Notes: a model not told the origin generated them from the letters alone. Positions 9,604-18,946 are shown, numbered from the stretch's first letter. The stretch: DNA of 64,000 nt from CANDOC01 sp965261725 (GCA_965261725.1 CBDHDU010000008.1:62001-126000); one strand, 5' to 3'. Made by a program: numbers and translations.

Positions 9604-10418
9604 GTTGTTGGAACTGGGCGCGCCGATCTCTCCGCTTTCAAAAGAACTGGATCACCTTCAGCATATCCCACTGGATATAGACGTTACTCCGCAAGATAAC
9701 AGCAGAACCCAAAAAGAAGGTTCTCAGTGGACATACAAACACTTCCATGGCTTCGCCCCGATTATGTCTTATGTAGGGAAAGAAGGATGGTGCATAGGAG
9801 CTGAGCTTCGCCCTGGCTCACAACATTCCCAGAATGATTTTGTACCTTTCCTGAACACGGTATTGCACAGACTTCGTCGCGTAACCCGGACCTCGGTATT
9901 ACTGCGACTCGACAGCGGGCATGACGCAGAAGACACTCGCAGAGAGATAGCGGATCACAGCAATGTTGATCACATAATCAAGCTCAATCCACGCAAGCAA
10001 TATACCGTTACTGCCTGGCTGCCAACCTTTGAGGAAAAAGGCGTGCAGTGGGATGAGCTTCGCCCTGGAAAAACCTGTGCGACACTCTCGATCATCCATG
10101 AAACCGACTACGGCCAACAACGGCTTATTATCCGTATTATCAAGCGTACTACCGACTCGGTTGGTCAGTATTTTTTAGCACCGGACTACGAGCTGGAGGG
10201 TTGGTGGACGACACTAGATGAGGCTGAATATAGTGATGATAATGTCATATTGCTTTATGAAGATCATGCGACCAGCGAACAGTTTCACAGTGAGTTCAAG
10301 ACTGACATGGATCTTGAAAGACTGCCTTCAGGAAAATTTGATACCAATGATCTTGTAATGTGCCTTGGTGCGGTGGCTTACAACATTTTGATATGGCAAG
10401 AGTTTTCCGGACACTTTT

Positions 10419-11291
10419 TTACGCTGCCTCGGCAAGCTGTTGTTCATACTTGAACGGTGCAAGGTAGCCGTTAGTTGAGTGCTTTCTCTGGCGGTTGTAA
10501 TACACTTCAATGTACTCAAATATGGCCTGCTGAGCCTCTTCTCTAGTCTGGAAGTCTTCATGATGAATCAGCTCAGTTTTCAGTGTGTGGAAGAAGCTTT
10601 CAGCCACCGCATTATCCCAGCAATTACCTTTGCGGCTCATGCTACAGACAAACTCATTTTCGCCCAACAACTTCTGGTAGCACTCTGAGACATACTGGCT
10701 GCCCCGATCGCTATGCACCAGCAAGCCAGCTTTTGGTCTGCGCTTCCACATAGCCATCTGCAGAGAATCTGTCACCAGCGTCGCTGTCATCCTGCTACTC
10801 ATGGACCAGCCCACAACAGCCCGTGAGCACAGGTCAATGAAGACGGAGAGGTAGAGCCAACCTTCCCGGGTTGGGATATACGTAATATCGCCGGTGTAGG
10901 CCTGGTCAGGCTGCTCCCGGTGGAAGTCACGCTTCAGTATGTTGTCAGCCACCGGCTTGTTGTGGCTTGAGTTCGTTGTCGCCTTGAATTTACGTTTGGT
11001 CTTACAAACCAGGTCTTCCTCTCTCATCAGACGAGCCACGCGCTTACGGCTGACGGTTTTACCCAGATCAGCAAGGTCATTTTTAATACGGCGTGCCCCA
11101 TAGCGCTGACGGTGTTTTTCGTGAATCTCCCGAATGTCTGCCTTCAATGCCTGATCCTCCTGAGAACGCTTGGATACCGGGCGAGAGAGCCACTCATAGT
11201 AGCCACTACGGGATACCGACATGACCCGGCACATGGCTGAGAGGCTGAATTGCTCCCGGTTATCACTGATGAACTGAAACTTCAGTGACAC
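10419..11291 (-). CDS. IS3-family transposase OrfB (integrase core)
   Basis: This 290-residue catalytic subunit has the HTH_21 part (RQRYGARRIKNDLADLGKTV) and an rve integrase core with the DDE residues in YTGDITYIPT, LLVHSDRGSQYVS and NCWDNAVAESFFHTLKTEL, then YNRQRKHSTNGYLAP. It overlaps orfA by ten bases. A run of six A followed by G at the end of orfA could support the -1 ribosomal frameshift that makes OrfAB in this family. It appears intact. Confidence 0.95.
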   Translation of the reverse strand: MSLKFQFISDNREQFSLSAMCRVMSVSRSGYYEWLSRPVSKRSQEDQALKADIREIHEKHRQRYGARRIKNDLADLGKTVSRKRVARLMREEDLVCKTKRKFKATTNSSHNKPVADNILKRDFHREQPDQAYTGDITYIPTREGWLYLSVFIDLCSRAVVGWSMSSRMTATLVTDSLQMAMWKRRPKAGLLVHSDRGSQYVSECYQKLLGENEFVCSMSRKGNCWDNAVAESFFHTLKTELIHHEDFQTREEAQQAIFEYIEVYYNRQRKHSTNGYLAPFKYEQQLAEAA

Positions 11292-11578
11292 TCTTTGGCA
11301 AAGAAGGCGACCGCCTTTTTTAATATGGCTCGCTCTTCTTTCAGTCTGGCGTTCTCTTTGCGCAAACGCTTGAGTTCGTCGTATATATGCTCATCGTTCT
11401 TCTGAGGCTTACTGGTAGCCTTAGGACGGTGATACTTAGCAATCCAGGTGTGCAGGGTGTTAGCGTTCACCTCAAGCTCTCTGGCTGTTTCTGTCACCGG
11501 TTTATCAGACTCTACAGCCAGTTTTACTGCAGATTCCTTGAACTCAGCTGTATATGTTTTCGTTTTCTTTTCTGACAT
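11282..11578 (-). CDS. IS3-family transposase OrfA (helix-turn-helix)
   Basis: This 98-residue protein has the HTH_Tnp_1 domain: YTAEFKESAVKLAVESD, then ETARELEVNANTLHTWIAKY, followed by a leucine-zipper-like stretch with LKRLRKENARLKEERAILKK. It recognises the element ends and is fused to OrfB by frameshifting in this family. It is intact. Confidence 0.94.
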   Translation of the reverse strand: MSEKKTKTYTAEFKESAVKLAVESDKPVTETARELEVNANTLHTWIAKYHRPKATSKPQKNDEHIYDELKRLRKENARLKEERAILKKAVAFFAKECH

Positions 11579-11646
11579 TTGGACACACCTTAATGGGCTG
11601 CAATATTACCCGTGTTTGTGTGTCCGGAGAACTATAACCACTTCAC

Positions 11647-11683
11647 AATGTTGAGTTCTCGAAAAACTGTCCACAGTATTGTT
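11647..11683. repeat. 37-bp repeat matching one end of the element at 31909-32075
   Basis: The 37 bases starting aatgttgagttctcg and ending cagtattgtt are identical to 32039-32075, where they form one arm of a palindromic element. Here only the one arm is present, so it is probably the leftover end of an otherwise deleted insertion sequence or MITE. Confidence 0.8.
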
Positions 11684-11854
11684 ATAGGACATCTATGACA
11701 TCAGAACTAAAACCATTAGTTTATTATTGCGCGCACCACATTTGATCACAGCCGAATACATTAATATCATTACTGCACTCATTTGAAGCAAAATAACATT
11801 ACTTAAAACATAATTTCATTACCATATCGCAAGTACTCTTCATTATTTATAAGT

Positions 11855-11869
11855 TGGCACCTTGCTTGC
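11855..11869 (+). promoter_or_regulatory. sigma-54 promoter of the urt operon
   Basis: TGGCAC-N5-TTGC matches the -24/-12 sigma-54 consensus perfectly, 50 bases or so upstream of urtA. A possible NtrC half-site gcacca lies at 11733-11738. NtrC/sigma-54 control of urea uptake under nitrogen limitation is established in other proteobacteria. The 238 bases between the repeat at 11683 and urtA hold no gene. Confidence 0.8.
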
Positions 11870-11921
11870 AATTTCATCAAGACACACAACACCAAAACAA
11901 TAACAACACAAGGAATCCACA

Positions 11922-13223
11922 ATGATCCATAAGCTTAAAACAACTTTTAAGGGGCTGGCGTTAACCGCTACGCTAACATTCTCTTCGATATCGGCAGTGG
12001 CAGATGAAGACACGATTAAAGTCGGTGTACTGCACTCCCTTTCCGGCACCATGGCAATCAGTGAAACCACATTAAAAGACACCGTATTAATGTTGGTTGA
12101 ACAGCAAAATGCTAATGGTGGATTGCTAGGAAAAAAACTCGAACCTGTCGTCGTTGATCCGGCATCAAACTGGCCACTCTTTGCCGAAAAAGCGCGTGAG
12201 CTGCTGGTTAAAGAAGAAGTCGATGTCATCTTCGGCAGCTGGACCTCCGTATCCAGAAAATCAGCTCTCCCTGTACTGGAAGAGCTCAATGGTCTGATGT
12301 TTTACCCGGTGCAGTACGAAGGTGAAGAATCCTCCAAAAACGTGTTCTATACCGGTGCAGCACCTAACCAGCAGGCGATTCCTGCCGTTGATTACCTGAT
12401 GAGTGAAGATGGCGGTAATGTTTCCCGCTTTGTGTTAGCCGGTACCGACTATGTATACCCGCGCACTACTAACAAGATTCTGGCGTCATACCTCGAAGCT
12501 AAAGGCGTGGCAAAAGAAGATATCATGATCAATTACACACCGTTTGGTCATTCCGACTGGCAAACCATTGTTTCTGATATCAAGAAATTCGGCAGCGACG
12601 GTAAAAAGACAGCCGTAATTTCTACCATTAACGGCGATGCCAATGTGCCTTTCTATAAAGAGCTCGGTAACCAGGGTGTATCCGCTGAAGATATTCCGGT
12701 CATTGCCTTCTCTGTGGGTGAAGAAGAGCTGTCAGGTATTGATACCGGACCACTGGTCGGCCACCTTGCTGCCTGGAACTACTTTATGAGTGCTGACAGT
12801 GAAGTGAATGATGACTTCATTGATGCCTGGCAGGAGTTTATCGGCAGTGAAGACCGGGTAACCAACGACCCGATGGAAGCGACGTATATCGGTTTCAATA
12901 TGTGGACCAAAGCCGTAGAAAAAGCCGGTACTACTGATGTCGATACCGTGCGTGAAGCACTCTACGGTATCACAGTACCTAACCTGACTGGCGGCACCGC
13001 GGTAATGAACACCAATCACCATCTAACCAAACCAGTACTGATTGGCGAAATACAGGACGATGGTCAGTTTGATGTGGTCTGGGAAACTAATGGCGGTGTT
13101 ATCGGTGATGCCTGGACCGATTATTTGCCGGAAAGCAGCAAGATCATTGCCGACTGGACTGCACCGGTAAAGTGCGGCAACTATAACCTCGTAACCGGCA
13201 CCTGCTCCGGTCAGAAATATTAA
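11922..13223 (+). CDS. urtA: urea ABC transporter, substrate-binding protein UrtA
   Basis: This is the periplasmic binding protein of the UrtABCDE high-affinity urea importer, 433 residues as usual for the family. It has a signal peptide (MIHKLKTTFKGLALTATLTF, cleavage after SAVA) and a type I periplasmic-binding fold opening with IKVGVLHSLSGTMAISET. ASNWPLFAEKARELL, VIFGSWTSVSRKSALPV and YPVQYEGEESSKNVFYTGA are hallmarks of UrtA rather than branched-chain amino acid binding proteins. The Shine-Dalgarno aaggaa precedes the ATG. It is the first gene of urtABCDE. Confidence 0.97.
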   Translation: MIHKLKTTFKGLALTATLTFSSISAVADEDTIKVGVLHSLSGTMAISETTLKDTVLMLVEQQNANGGLLGKKLEPVVVDPASNWPLFAEKARELLVKEEVDVIFGSWTSVSRKSALPVLEELNGLMFYPVQYEGEESSKNVFYTGAAPNQQAIPAVDYLMSEDGGNVSRFVLAGTDYVYPRTTNKILASYLEAKGVAKEDIMINYTPFGHSDWQTIVSDIKKFGSDGKKTAVISTINGDANVPFYKELGNQGVSAEDIPVIAFSVGEEELSGIDTGPLVGHLAAWNYFMSADSEVNDDFIDAWQEFIGSEDRVTNDPMEATYIGFNMWTKAVEKAGTTDVDTVREALYGITVPNLTGGTAVMNTNHHLTKPVLIGEIQDDGQFDVVWETNGGVIGDAWTDYLPESSKIIADWTAPVKCGNYNLVTGTCSGQKY

Positions 13224-13296
13224 AAAACGGTTGCAGCCGGGCGAACCTGCGCGCCCGGCCTGCGCTCCCCTCGCTTTTATCTACGGAATACCTGTT

Positions 13297-14931
13297 ATGA
13301 TCCGGAAGTCACCGCCAGTCCGGCCGCTGGCGCTACTGGTGTTGTTATGCCTGCTGTTGCCGGGGCTGGCTGTTTCACAATCATTACCTGCGACACTACC
13401 CGATGCTCTCGGTAGAACGCTGATTAACAGTTCCTGGGCGGAACGGGAAGAGCTGGCTAAACAGCTGGCCAGTCGCTCAGATCAGCAAGCCAGCGCTCTG
13501 GCTGAATATTGGCTATCCGGACAGCTGTATGTACTGAAAGAAAACTATCAGCTAGTCAGCGCGATTAAAGAAGGCCGCCGTTATCAGGTGACTGTTCTGG
13601 CAACCGGTGAAGCGCTGGGATTGTTAAAAAAACGTGTCCTGAAAAAGATTCCGATTAATAACAAGCTCCGCAAAGTCATCCGGGATACTTTGGCACTGAA
13701 AGATCTGCAGTCACCGGATATAGACTTACGCCGCAATGCCATTATCAGCCTTCTGAAGAGCACTGAGGCGGAAACACGAGAGCAGCTCAATGCACTGAAA
13801 CACACAGAAACCTGGCCTGCACTTCAGCAACTGATAGAAGAAGGTATTGCTCTGTTTCAGCTGCAAGATGAAAATCAGCAAACTCGGATTGATGCCGCCA
13901 CGCTGTTAGCAGAATCAAATACAAACGTTGTCTACAACAAACTTAACAGCCTGCGCCTGCAGCTTGAACAAAGCGGACAACAGCCCGAACTGCAAGCTGC
14001 GATTAACAAATCCATCAGCAAGATAGATGAACGACGTAAACTGTACGGCGCGGCAGAAAATATCTTCTTTGCTCTGAGCCTTGGTTCGGTATTACTGCTG
14101 TCAGCTATAGGGCTGGCCATTACTTTCGGCGTCATGGGTGTTATCAATATGGCTCATGGCGAAATGATCATGCTGGGCGCCTATACAACTTATGTTGTGC
14201 AGAGCCTGCTGCCAAACCATATTGGCGCATCACTGTTCATATCCTTGCCGCTTGCATTTGTTGTGGCTGGTTTAACTGGCGTCTTGATTGAACGTCTGGT
14301 CATCCGTCATCTTTATGGACGTCCGCTGGAAACCTTGCTGGCAACCTTTGGTGTCAGTCTGATTCTGCAGCAGCTGGTACGCTCTGTTTTCTCACCGCTG
14401 AACCAGACCGTTATCACACCCGAATGGATGAGCGGCTCTATCGTGATTAACGATATGTTGTCGCTGACTGTTAACCGGCTGGTAATTATTGGCTTCAGTC
14501 TGATGGTTTTCCTGGGACTGTTGTTTATTCTTCGTTACACCCGAGCCGGACTCACCATGCGTGCCGTGACCCAGAACCGAGCAATGGCAGGCTCCATGGG
14601 CATTCGTACCGGCCATGTCGATGCCCTAACCTTTGGGCTGGGGTCTGGTATTGCCGGTATTGCCGGTGTCACTTTATCCCAGCTGACCAATGTCGGCCCC
14701 AACCTTGGCCAAAACTACATTATCGACTCCTTTATGGTTGTCGTCTTTGGTGGCGTGGGCAACCTCTGGGGCACCTTTGTGGCCGCTATGGGACTGGGTA
14801 TTACCAATAAGTTGATTGAGCCCTGGACCGGTGCGGTTATCGCCAAGATTCTGATTCTGGTCTTTATCATCCTGTTTATCCAAAAACGTCCTCGCGGGTT
14901 GTTTGCTTTGAAAGGACGGGCGGTCGAATGA
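13297..14931 (+). CDS. urtB: urea ABC transporter, permease UrtB
   Basis: This inner-membrane permease has 544 residues from the ATG at 13297 (MIRKSPPVRPLALLVLLCLL); a longer frame from 13231 is open but starts with Pro-rich sequence unlike the family. As typical of UrtB, a signal sequence and a periplasmic helical domain of about 230 residues precede the LivH-like permease, which begins near NIFFALSLGSVLLLSAIG and contains FGVMGVINMAHGEMIMLGAY. The stop overlaps the urtC start in ATGA. Confidence 0.96.
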   Translation: MIRKSPPVRPLALLVLLCLLLPGLAVSQSLPATLPDALGRTLINSSWAEREELAKQLASRSDQQASALAEYWLSGQLYVLKENYQLVSAIKEGRRYQVTVLATGEALGLLKKRVLKKIPINNKLRKVIRDTLALKDLQSPDIDLRRNAIISLLKSTEAETREQLNALKHTETWPALQQLIEEGIALFQLQDENQQTRIDAATLLAESNTNVVYNKLNSLRLQLEQSGQQPELQAAINKSISKIDERRKLYGAAENIFFALSLGSVLLLSAIGLAITFGVMGVINMAHGEMIMLGAYTTYVVQSLLPNHIGASLFISLPLAFVVAGLTGVLIERLVIRHLYGRPLETLLATFGVSLILQQLVRSVFSPLNQTVITPEWMSGSIVINDMLSLTVNRLVIIGFSLMVFLGLLFILRYTRAGLTMRAVTQNRAMAGSMGIRTGHVDALTFGLGSGIAGIAGVTLSQLTNVGPNLGQNYIIDSFMVVVFGGVGNLWGTFVAAMGLGITNKLIEPWTGAVIAKILILVFIILFIQKRPRGLFALKGRAVE

Positions 14932-16133
14932 ATACACAGCAACAGACAAGTCAACAGGCTATTCAACAACCTGCGATCAAAGGTGGTCCGGTTACACGTC
15001 TACTGTTAAACGACCGGGGGGGACGCTGGTTTCTGGGATCTCTGGCTGTCGGTACCTTGCTGGTACTGATGCTAAATCTGCTGGTTCCCGAGAACTCACC
15101 CTTACATGTTAGTACTTATATGGTGACCCTGCTGGGGAAATACCTCTGTTACGGGCTGCTGGCATTAGCACTCGATCTGGTTTGGGGCTACTGCGGTATT
15201 CTCAGCCTTGGGCATGGTGCTTTCTTTGCGCTTGGTGGCTATGCCATGGGCATGTATCTGATGCGCCAGATTGGTGACCGGGGTGTATACGGCAACCCGG
15301 AACTGCCTGACTTTATGGTCTTTCTGAACTGGCAGGAACTGCCCTGGTACTGGCAGGGGTTTGATCAGTTCTGGTTTGCCGCACTGATGGTGATGCTGGT
15401 GCCCGGTCTGCTGGCTTTTCTGTTTGGCTGGCTGGCGTTTCGTTCCCGAGTGACCGGCGTTTATCTATCCATTATCACTCAGGCACTGACGTATGCCCTG
15501 ATGCTGCTGTTTTTCCAGAATGACTTTGGTTTTGGTGGCAACAACGGCTTAACCGATTTTAAGGATATCCTCGGTTTTGATTTGCAGGCTGACAATACCC
15601 GTGCCGTATTATTCCTGCTAACCGCGCTGGCGCTCGGCCTGAGTTACTTATTGTGCCGGGCACTTGTCAGCACCCGTTATGGCCGGGTACTGGTCGCTGT
15701 GCGGGATGCAGAGGATCGCGCCCGTTTCCTTGGTTACCGCGTTGAGCATTTCAAACTGCTGGCATTTGTTATCTCAGCCGTGCTGGCGGGTATCGCCGGT
15801 GCCTTATATGTGCCGCAGGTCGGGATTATTAACCCCGGTGAATTTTCTCCTATCAACTCTATTGAGCTAGTTATCTGGGTGGCTATCGGCGGGCGCGGCA
15901 CACTGTTTGGTGCTGTAATCGGAGCGCTGATGGTTAACTATGCCAAGACCTGGTTTACCGGTGCCTTCCCGGAAGTCTGGCTGTTTGCTCTGGGCGCACT
16001 GTTTGTGATCAGCACATTATGGCTACCCAAAGGTATTGTCGGTCTTGTTGAGCCACTACGACAAAAATACCAACAACGAAAGGCAAACAATGAGACTCAA
16101 AACAATACATCCGAGGTGACCGATCATGCTTAG
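14928..16133 (+). CDS. urtC: urea ABC transporter, permease UrtC
   Basis: This is the second permease, LivM-like, 401 residues, with about ten membrane segments. LDLVWGYCGILSLGHGAFFA is the family signature, and FGFGGNNGLTDFKDILGFD and VRDAEDRARFLGYRVEHFK follow. It shares four bases with urtB and eight with urtD, so the three are translationally coupled. Confidence 0.96.
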   Translation: MNTQQQTSQQAIQQPAIKGGPVTRLLLNDRGGRWFLGSLAVGTLLVLMLNLLVPENSPLHVSTYMVTLLGKYLCYGLLALALDLVWGYCGILSLGHGAFFALGGYAMGMYLMRQIGDRGVYGNPELPDFMVFLNWQELPWYWQGFDQFWFAALMVMLVPGLLAFLFGWLAFRSRVTGVYLSIITQALTYALMLLFFQNDFGFGGNNGLTDFKDILGFDLQADNTRAVLFLLTALALGLSYLLCRALVSTRYGRVLVAVRDAEDRARFLGYRVEHFKLLAFVISAVLAGIAGALYVPQVGIINPGEFSPINSIELVIWVAIGGRGTLFGAVIGALMVNYAKTWFTGAFPEVWLFALGALFVISTLWLPKGIVGLVEPLRQKYQQRKANNETQNNTSEVTDHA

Positions 16134-16920
16134 CCGTCATATTGCAGACGACACCCTGCTGTATCTGAACAATGTCACTGTCAGCTTTGATGGCTTCCGG
16201 GCATTGAATGAGTTGTCACTGATGGTACGCAAGGGTGAACTACGTGCCATGATCGGTCCCAATGGTGCAGGTAAAAGCACCATGATGGATGTCATCACCG
16301 GAAAAACCCGCTCAGATGAGGGTGATGTCAGGTATTACGGGTCAGCATCAAGCAAAACGACAACAGATGATCAGAAAGGTATTGATTTAACGGCTTATGA
16401 TGAAGCCACTGTTGCCAATATGGGCATCGGTCGCAAATTTCAGAAGCCATCGGTCATTGAAAGCCTGACCGTCTGGGAAAATCTGGAGCTGGCTTTAAGT
16501 GGACGACGTTCACCGTTTGCATCGATTTTTACCCGACTCAAGCCTGAAGATGAAAGCCGTATAGATGAAATACTCGAACTGATTCATCTGGCAGACCGCC
16601 ATAATGATATTGGCGCCAACCTCTCCCACGGACAAAAGCAATGGCTGGAAATCGGCATGCTGCTGTTACAGGAGCCAGAGCTACTGCTGGTCGATGAACC
16701 TGCCGCCGGAATGACTGATGAAGAGACTTTTCGCACAGCAGAGCTGCTAAAGGAAATTGCTCAGGAGCGCTGTGTTGTTGTAGTCGAGCATGATATGGAA
16801 TTTATTCGCGCACTGAACTGCCGGGTCACCGTACTGCATGAAGGCCATGTTCTGGCAGAAGGATCGCTGGATCATGTCCAGAAGAATCAACAGGTTATCG
16901 ACGTTTATCTCGGGCGCTAA
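16126..16920 (+). CDS. urtD: urea ABC transporter, ATP-binding protein UrtD
   Basis: This 264-residue LivG-like ATPase has Walker A GPNGAGKST, the Q-loop region GRKFQKPSVIESLTVWENL, signature LSHGQKQWLEIG (H in place of the usual second Gly, as in UrtD), Walker B ELLLVDEPAAGM and the switch His in VVEHDMEF. It overlaps urtC by eight bases and pairs with UrtE to energise urea import. Confidence 0.96.
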   Translation: MLSRHIADDTLLYLNNVTVSFDGFRALNELSLMVRKGELRAMIGPNGAGKSTMMDVITGKTRSDEGDVRYYGSASSKTTTDDQKGIDLTAYDEATVANMGIGRKFQKPSVIESLTVWENLELALSGRRSPFASIFTRLKPEDESRIDEILELIHLADRHNDIGANLSHGQKQWLEIGMLLLQEPELLLVDEPAAGMTDEETFRTAELLKEIAQERCVVVVEHDMEFIRALNCRVTVLHEGHVLAEGSLDHVQKNQQVIDVYLGR

Positions 16921-16956
16921 GTTACTTCTTCAGTTTCAGATTACGGAAAAATAATA

Positions 16957-17652
16957 ATGCTTGAAGTTGAAAACCTTGATGTTTACTACGGAGCCAGCCA
17001 GGCGCTGAAATCTGTTTCAACCGCTGCACAGGCCGGACAGGTTTCAACCGTTCTCGGTCGTAACGGGGTTGGCAAAACCACACTGTTACAGACCATTGCC
17101 GGACATATAACGCCCTCAACCGGACAAATACGTTGGGAAGGTAAAGATATTTCCACCCTGCCCGCCCATGCCCGCGCCCGGATGGGGATTGCTTATGTGC
17201 CCCAGGGACGGCAGATATTTCCATTGCTGACTGTACAGGAAAATCTGGAAACCGGTTTTTCCTGTGTATCCCGCAATCATCGCTCCATTGATCCGGAGAT
17301 TTATGATCTGTTTCCGGTACTCCACGATATGCGCCGCCGTCGTGGAGGCGATCTATCCGGAGGGCAACAACAGCAGCTTGCCATTGCACGGGCGCTTGTC
17401 ACCCGTCCGAAGCTGCTGATTCTGGATGAGCCAACAGAAGGTATTCAGCCCTCCATTATCAAAGATATTCAGTCGGTCATCGCCCTGCTGCGCGACCGGG
17501 GTGAAATGGCTATTTTGCTGGTCGAGCAGTACTTCGAGTTTGCCAGTGAGCTGGCAGATCATTATACGGTGCTGGATCGGGGGGATGTGGTGATGGCGGG
17601 TTCGTCCACTGATATTGACTCAGAAAGAGTCAGGCAACTTATGATGGTTTAA
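16957..17652 (+). CDS. urtE: urea ABC transporter, ATP-binding protein UrtE
   Basis: This 231-residue LivF-like ATPase has Walker A GRNGVGKTT, signature LSGGQQQQLAIARAL, Walker B LLILDEPTEGIQPS (the TEGIQPS stretch is characteristic of UrtE) and the switch region VEQYFEFA. It starts 36 bases after urtD and ends the operon. No terminator is seen on the plus strand directly after it other than the convergent one at 17705-17735. Confidence 0.96.
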   Translation: MLEVENLDVYYGASQALKSVSTAAQAGQVSTVLGRNGVGKTTLLQTIAGHITPSTGQIRWEGKDISTLPAHARARMGIAYVPQGRQIFPLLTVQENLETGFSCVSRNHRSIDPEIYDLFPVLHDMRRRRGGDLSGGQQQQLAIARALVTRPKLLILDEPTEGIQPSIIKDIQSVIALLRDRGEMAILLVEQYFEFASELADHYTVLDRGDVVMAGSSTDIDSERVRQLMMV

Positions 17653-17704
17653 ATCTGGAATATATTGCCAGATAAAAGATGGACACATCGACAAAGCAGG
17701 CATA

Positions 17705-17735
17705 AAAAAGCCCAAGCATTTCTGCTCAGGCTTTC
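17705..17735 (-). terminator. Rho-independent terminator of the tRNA transcript
   Basis: On the minus strand a GC-rich stem (gcctgagca / tgcttgggc) with a GAAA loop is followed by six T. It lies just after tRNA-Cys and could also stop the convergent urt transcript because A residues flank the other side. Confidence 0.8.
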
Positions 17736-17739
17736 AATA

Positions 17740-17813
17740 TGGAGGCGAGTACCGGAGTCGAACCGGTCTAAATGGAGTTGCAGTCCACTGCATAACCGCT
17801 TTGCTAACTCGCC
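17740..17813 (-). tRNA. tRNA-Cys (GCA)
   Basis: A cloverleaf with encoded CCA, acceptor ggcgagt / actcgcc, anticodon GCA in gactgcaact and T-loop ggttcgactcc. It is the last gene of the cluster before the terminator. Cys after Gly and Glu tRNAs downstream of pgsA is the usual pseudomonad-type order. Confidence 0.95.
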
Positions 17814-17844
17814 GTATTTTTTGATAGTCAACACTATCTTAATT

Positions 17845-17920
<76 letters not shown>

Positions 17921-17955
17921 ATCAATACATCAGCAACCTAATGCATTTTAAAAAA

Positions 17956-18031
17956 TGGCATCCCGTAGGGGACTCGAACCCCTGTTACTGCCGTGAAAGG
18001 GCAGTGTCCTAGGCCACTAGACGAACGGGAC
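17956..18031 (-). tRNA. tRNA-Glu (TTC), copy 1
   Basis: A 76-base gene with encoded CCA, acceptor gtcccgt / acgggat (terminal pair G-T), and anticodon TTC in ccctttcacgg. It is identical to the copy at 18321. Confidence 0.95.
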
Positions 18032-18072
18032 ACACTAGAACTTCCAATCAGCTTTCGCCGACCTCAAACTTT

Positions 18073-18143
18073 AGAGCGGGAAACGAGACTCGCCCCTTGC
18101 TATAGAGAGACGACCCCAACCTTGGCAAGGTTGCTTTCCGCAC
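18073..18143 (-). pseudogene. degenerate tRNA-Gly-like copy 1
   Basis: The anticodon arm with GCC and parts of the acceptor (gcggaaa and ttcccgc) match the neighbouring tRNA-Gly genes. The D arm is missing and the T arm is replaced by a longer segment (cgccccttgctatagagag). A close copy lies at 18437-18508. It is most likely a pseudogene made during tandem duplication. Confidence 0.65.
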
Positions 18144-18153
18144 TTTTCAAACT

Positions 18154-18229
<76 letters not shown>

Positions 18230-18320
18230 TTAAATATTTGAAGCTATTTAATGACAGCTCCGAGCCAAACAAAAGATCGTAATTTCCACTATCAAGCTTC
18301 AAACAACCTTTTGAAGAAAA

Positions 18321-18396
18321 TGGCATCCCGTAGGGGACTCGAACCCCTGTTACTGCCGTGAAAGGGCAGTGTCCTAGGCCACTAGACGAACGGGAC
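18321..18396 (-). tRNA. tRNA-Glu (TTC), copy 2
   Basis: Full cloverleaf with encoded CCA and anticodon TTC, identical to copy 1. The Gly-like, Gly and Glu segment has been duplicated as a block of about 365 bases. Confidence 0.95.
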
Positions 18397-18436
18397 ACAC
18401 TAGAACTAATAACCAGCTTTTGCCGACTTCAAACTT

Positions 18437-18508
18437 TGGAGCGGGGAACGAGACTCGCCCCTTGCTATAGAGAGGCGACCCCAACCTTGGCAAGGTTGCT
18501 TTCCGCAC
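18437..18508 (-). pseudogene. degenerate tRNA-Gly-like copy 2
   Basis: Nearly the same as 18073-18143: anticodon arm with GCC kept, no D arm, aberrant long T arm (cgccccttgctatagagagg). Here the 3' end keeps the TCCA-type terminus. Two matching copies mean the change predates the block duplication. Confidence 0.65.
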
Positions 18509-18518
18509 TTTTCAAACT

Positions 18519-18594
<76 letters not shown>

Positions 18595-18633
18595 TAAATT
18601 CTTCGAAGCTGCTTAACGACCGCTTCGCAGTCG

Positions 18634-18714
18634 TGGGAAACGAGACTCACTCTTTAACTCTGAGGCGACCCCAACCTTGGCAAGGTTGTGCTCTACCAAC
18701 TGAGCTATTCCCGC
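18634..18714 (-). pseudogene. degenerate tRNA-Gly copy 3 (broken T arm)
   Basis: The acceptor 5' strand, D arm and anticodon arm (GCC) are those of tRNA-Gly, but the T arm is replaced by cactctttaactctgagg and the 3' acceptor lacks the match and CCA. It forms a tandem pair with the next copy, with a unit of about 120 bases. Confidence 0.75.
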
Positions 18715-18753
18715 TAAATTCTTCGAAGCTGTTTAACGACCGCTTCGCAGTCG

Positions 18754-18834
18754 TGGGAAACGAGACTCACTCTTTAACTCTGAGGCGACCCCAACCCTAG
18801 CAAGGTTGTGCTCTACCAACTGAGCTATTCCCTT
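18754..18834 (-). pseudogene. degenerate tRNA-Gly copy 4 (anticodon changed)
   Basis: This is the second unit of the tandem pair, with the same broken T arm. The anticodon loop reads ttgctag instead of ttgccaa, changing GCC to GCT (a serine anticodon), and the acceptor 5' end is altered to aagggaa. It is almost certainly not functional. Confidence 0.75.
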
Positions 18835-18946
18835 GTAAAGAAAATCCCTTCAGCTCAACTACTCGGCCGCAAGCGACCGAGCTTTACGCCGATCTGATTG
18901 GCCTTCGGCCAACCGGGATTTTCAGATAGTCACTCGGGGGCAAGCC

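Larger units (their letters stand above)
7645..10400 (+). pseudogene. IS1380-family transposase, interrupted and truncated
   Basis: The first part (7645-7993, GTG start at KFEQSDTEFYTPAAG) carries LRSIKKRHGIPNIDLVRAFIG and PSASRLRQRF of the IS1380 N-terminus. After the IS66-type insertion it resumes at 9612 with LELGAPISPL, then LDIDVTPQDNSRTQKEG, SVLLRLDSGHDAEDTRREI and ATSEQFHSEFKTDMDLERLPSG, containing the catalytic Asp residues and Glu. Excising the insert and one copy of its 8-bp duplication restores the frame exactly. The 3' end after LGAVAYNILIW is cut by the IS3-type element at about 10401, so some 50-60 C-terminal residues are missing. Confidence 0.9.
10401..11632. mobile_element. 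IS3-family element
   Basis: Inverted ends read agttttccggacac (10401) and, from the other side, agttctccggacac (ending at 11632). The element carries overlapping orfA and orfB on the minus strand. I find no matching target duplication, which suggests that one flank changed after insertion. It truncates the IS1380 transposase. Confidence 0.85.
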
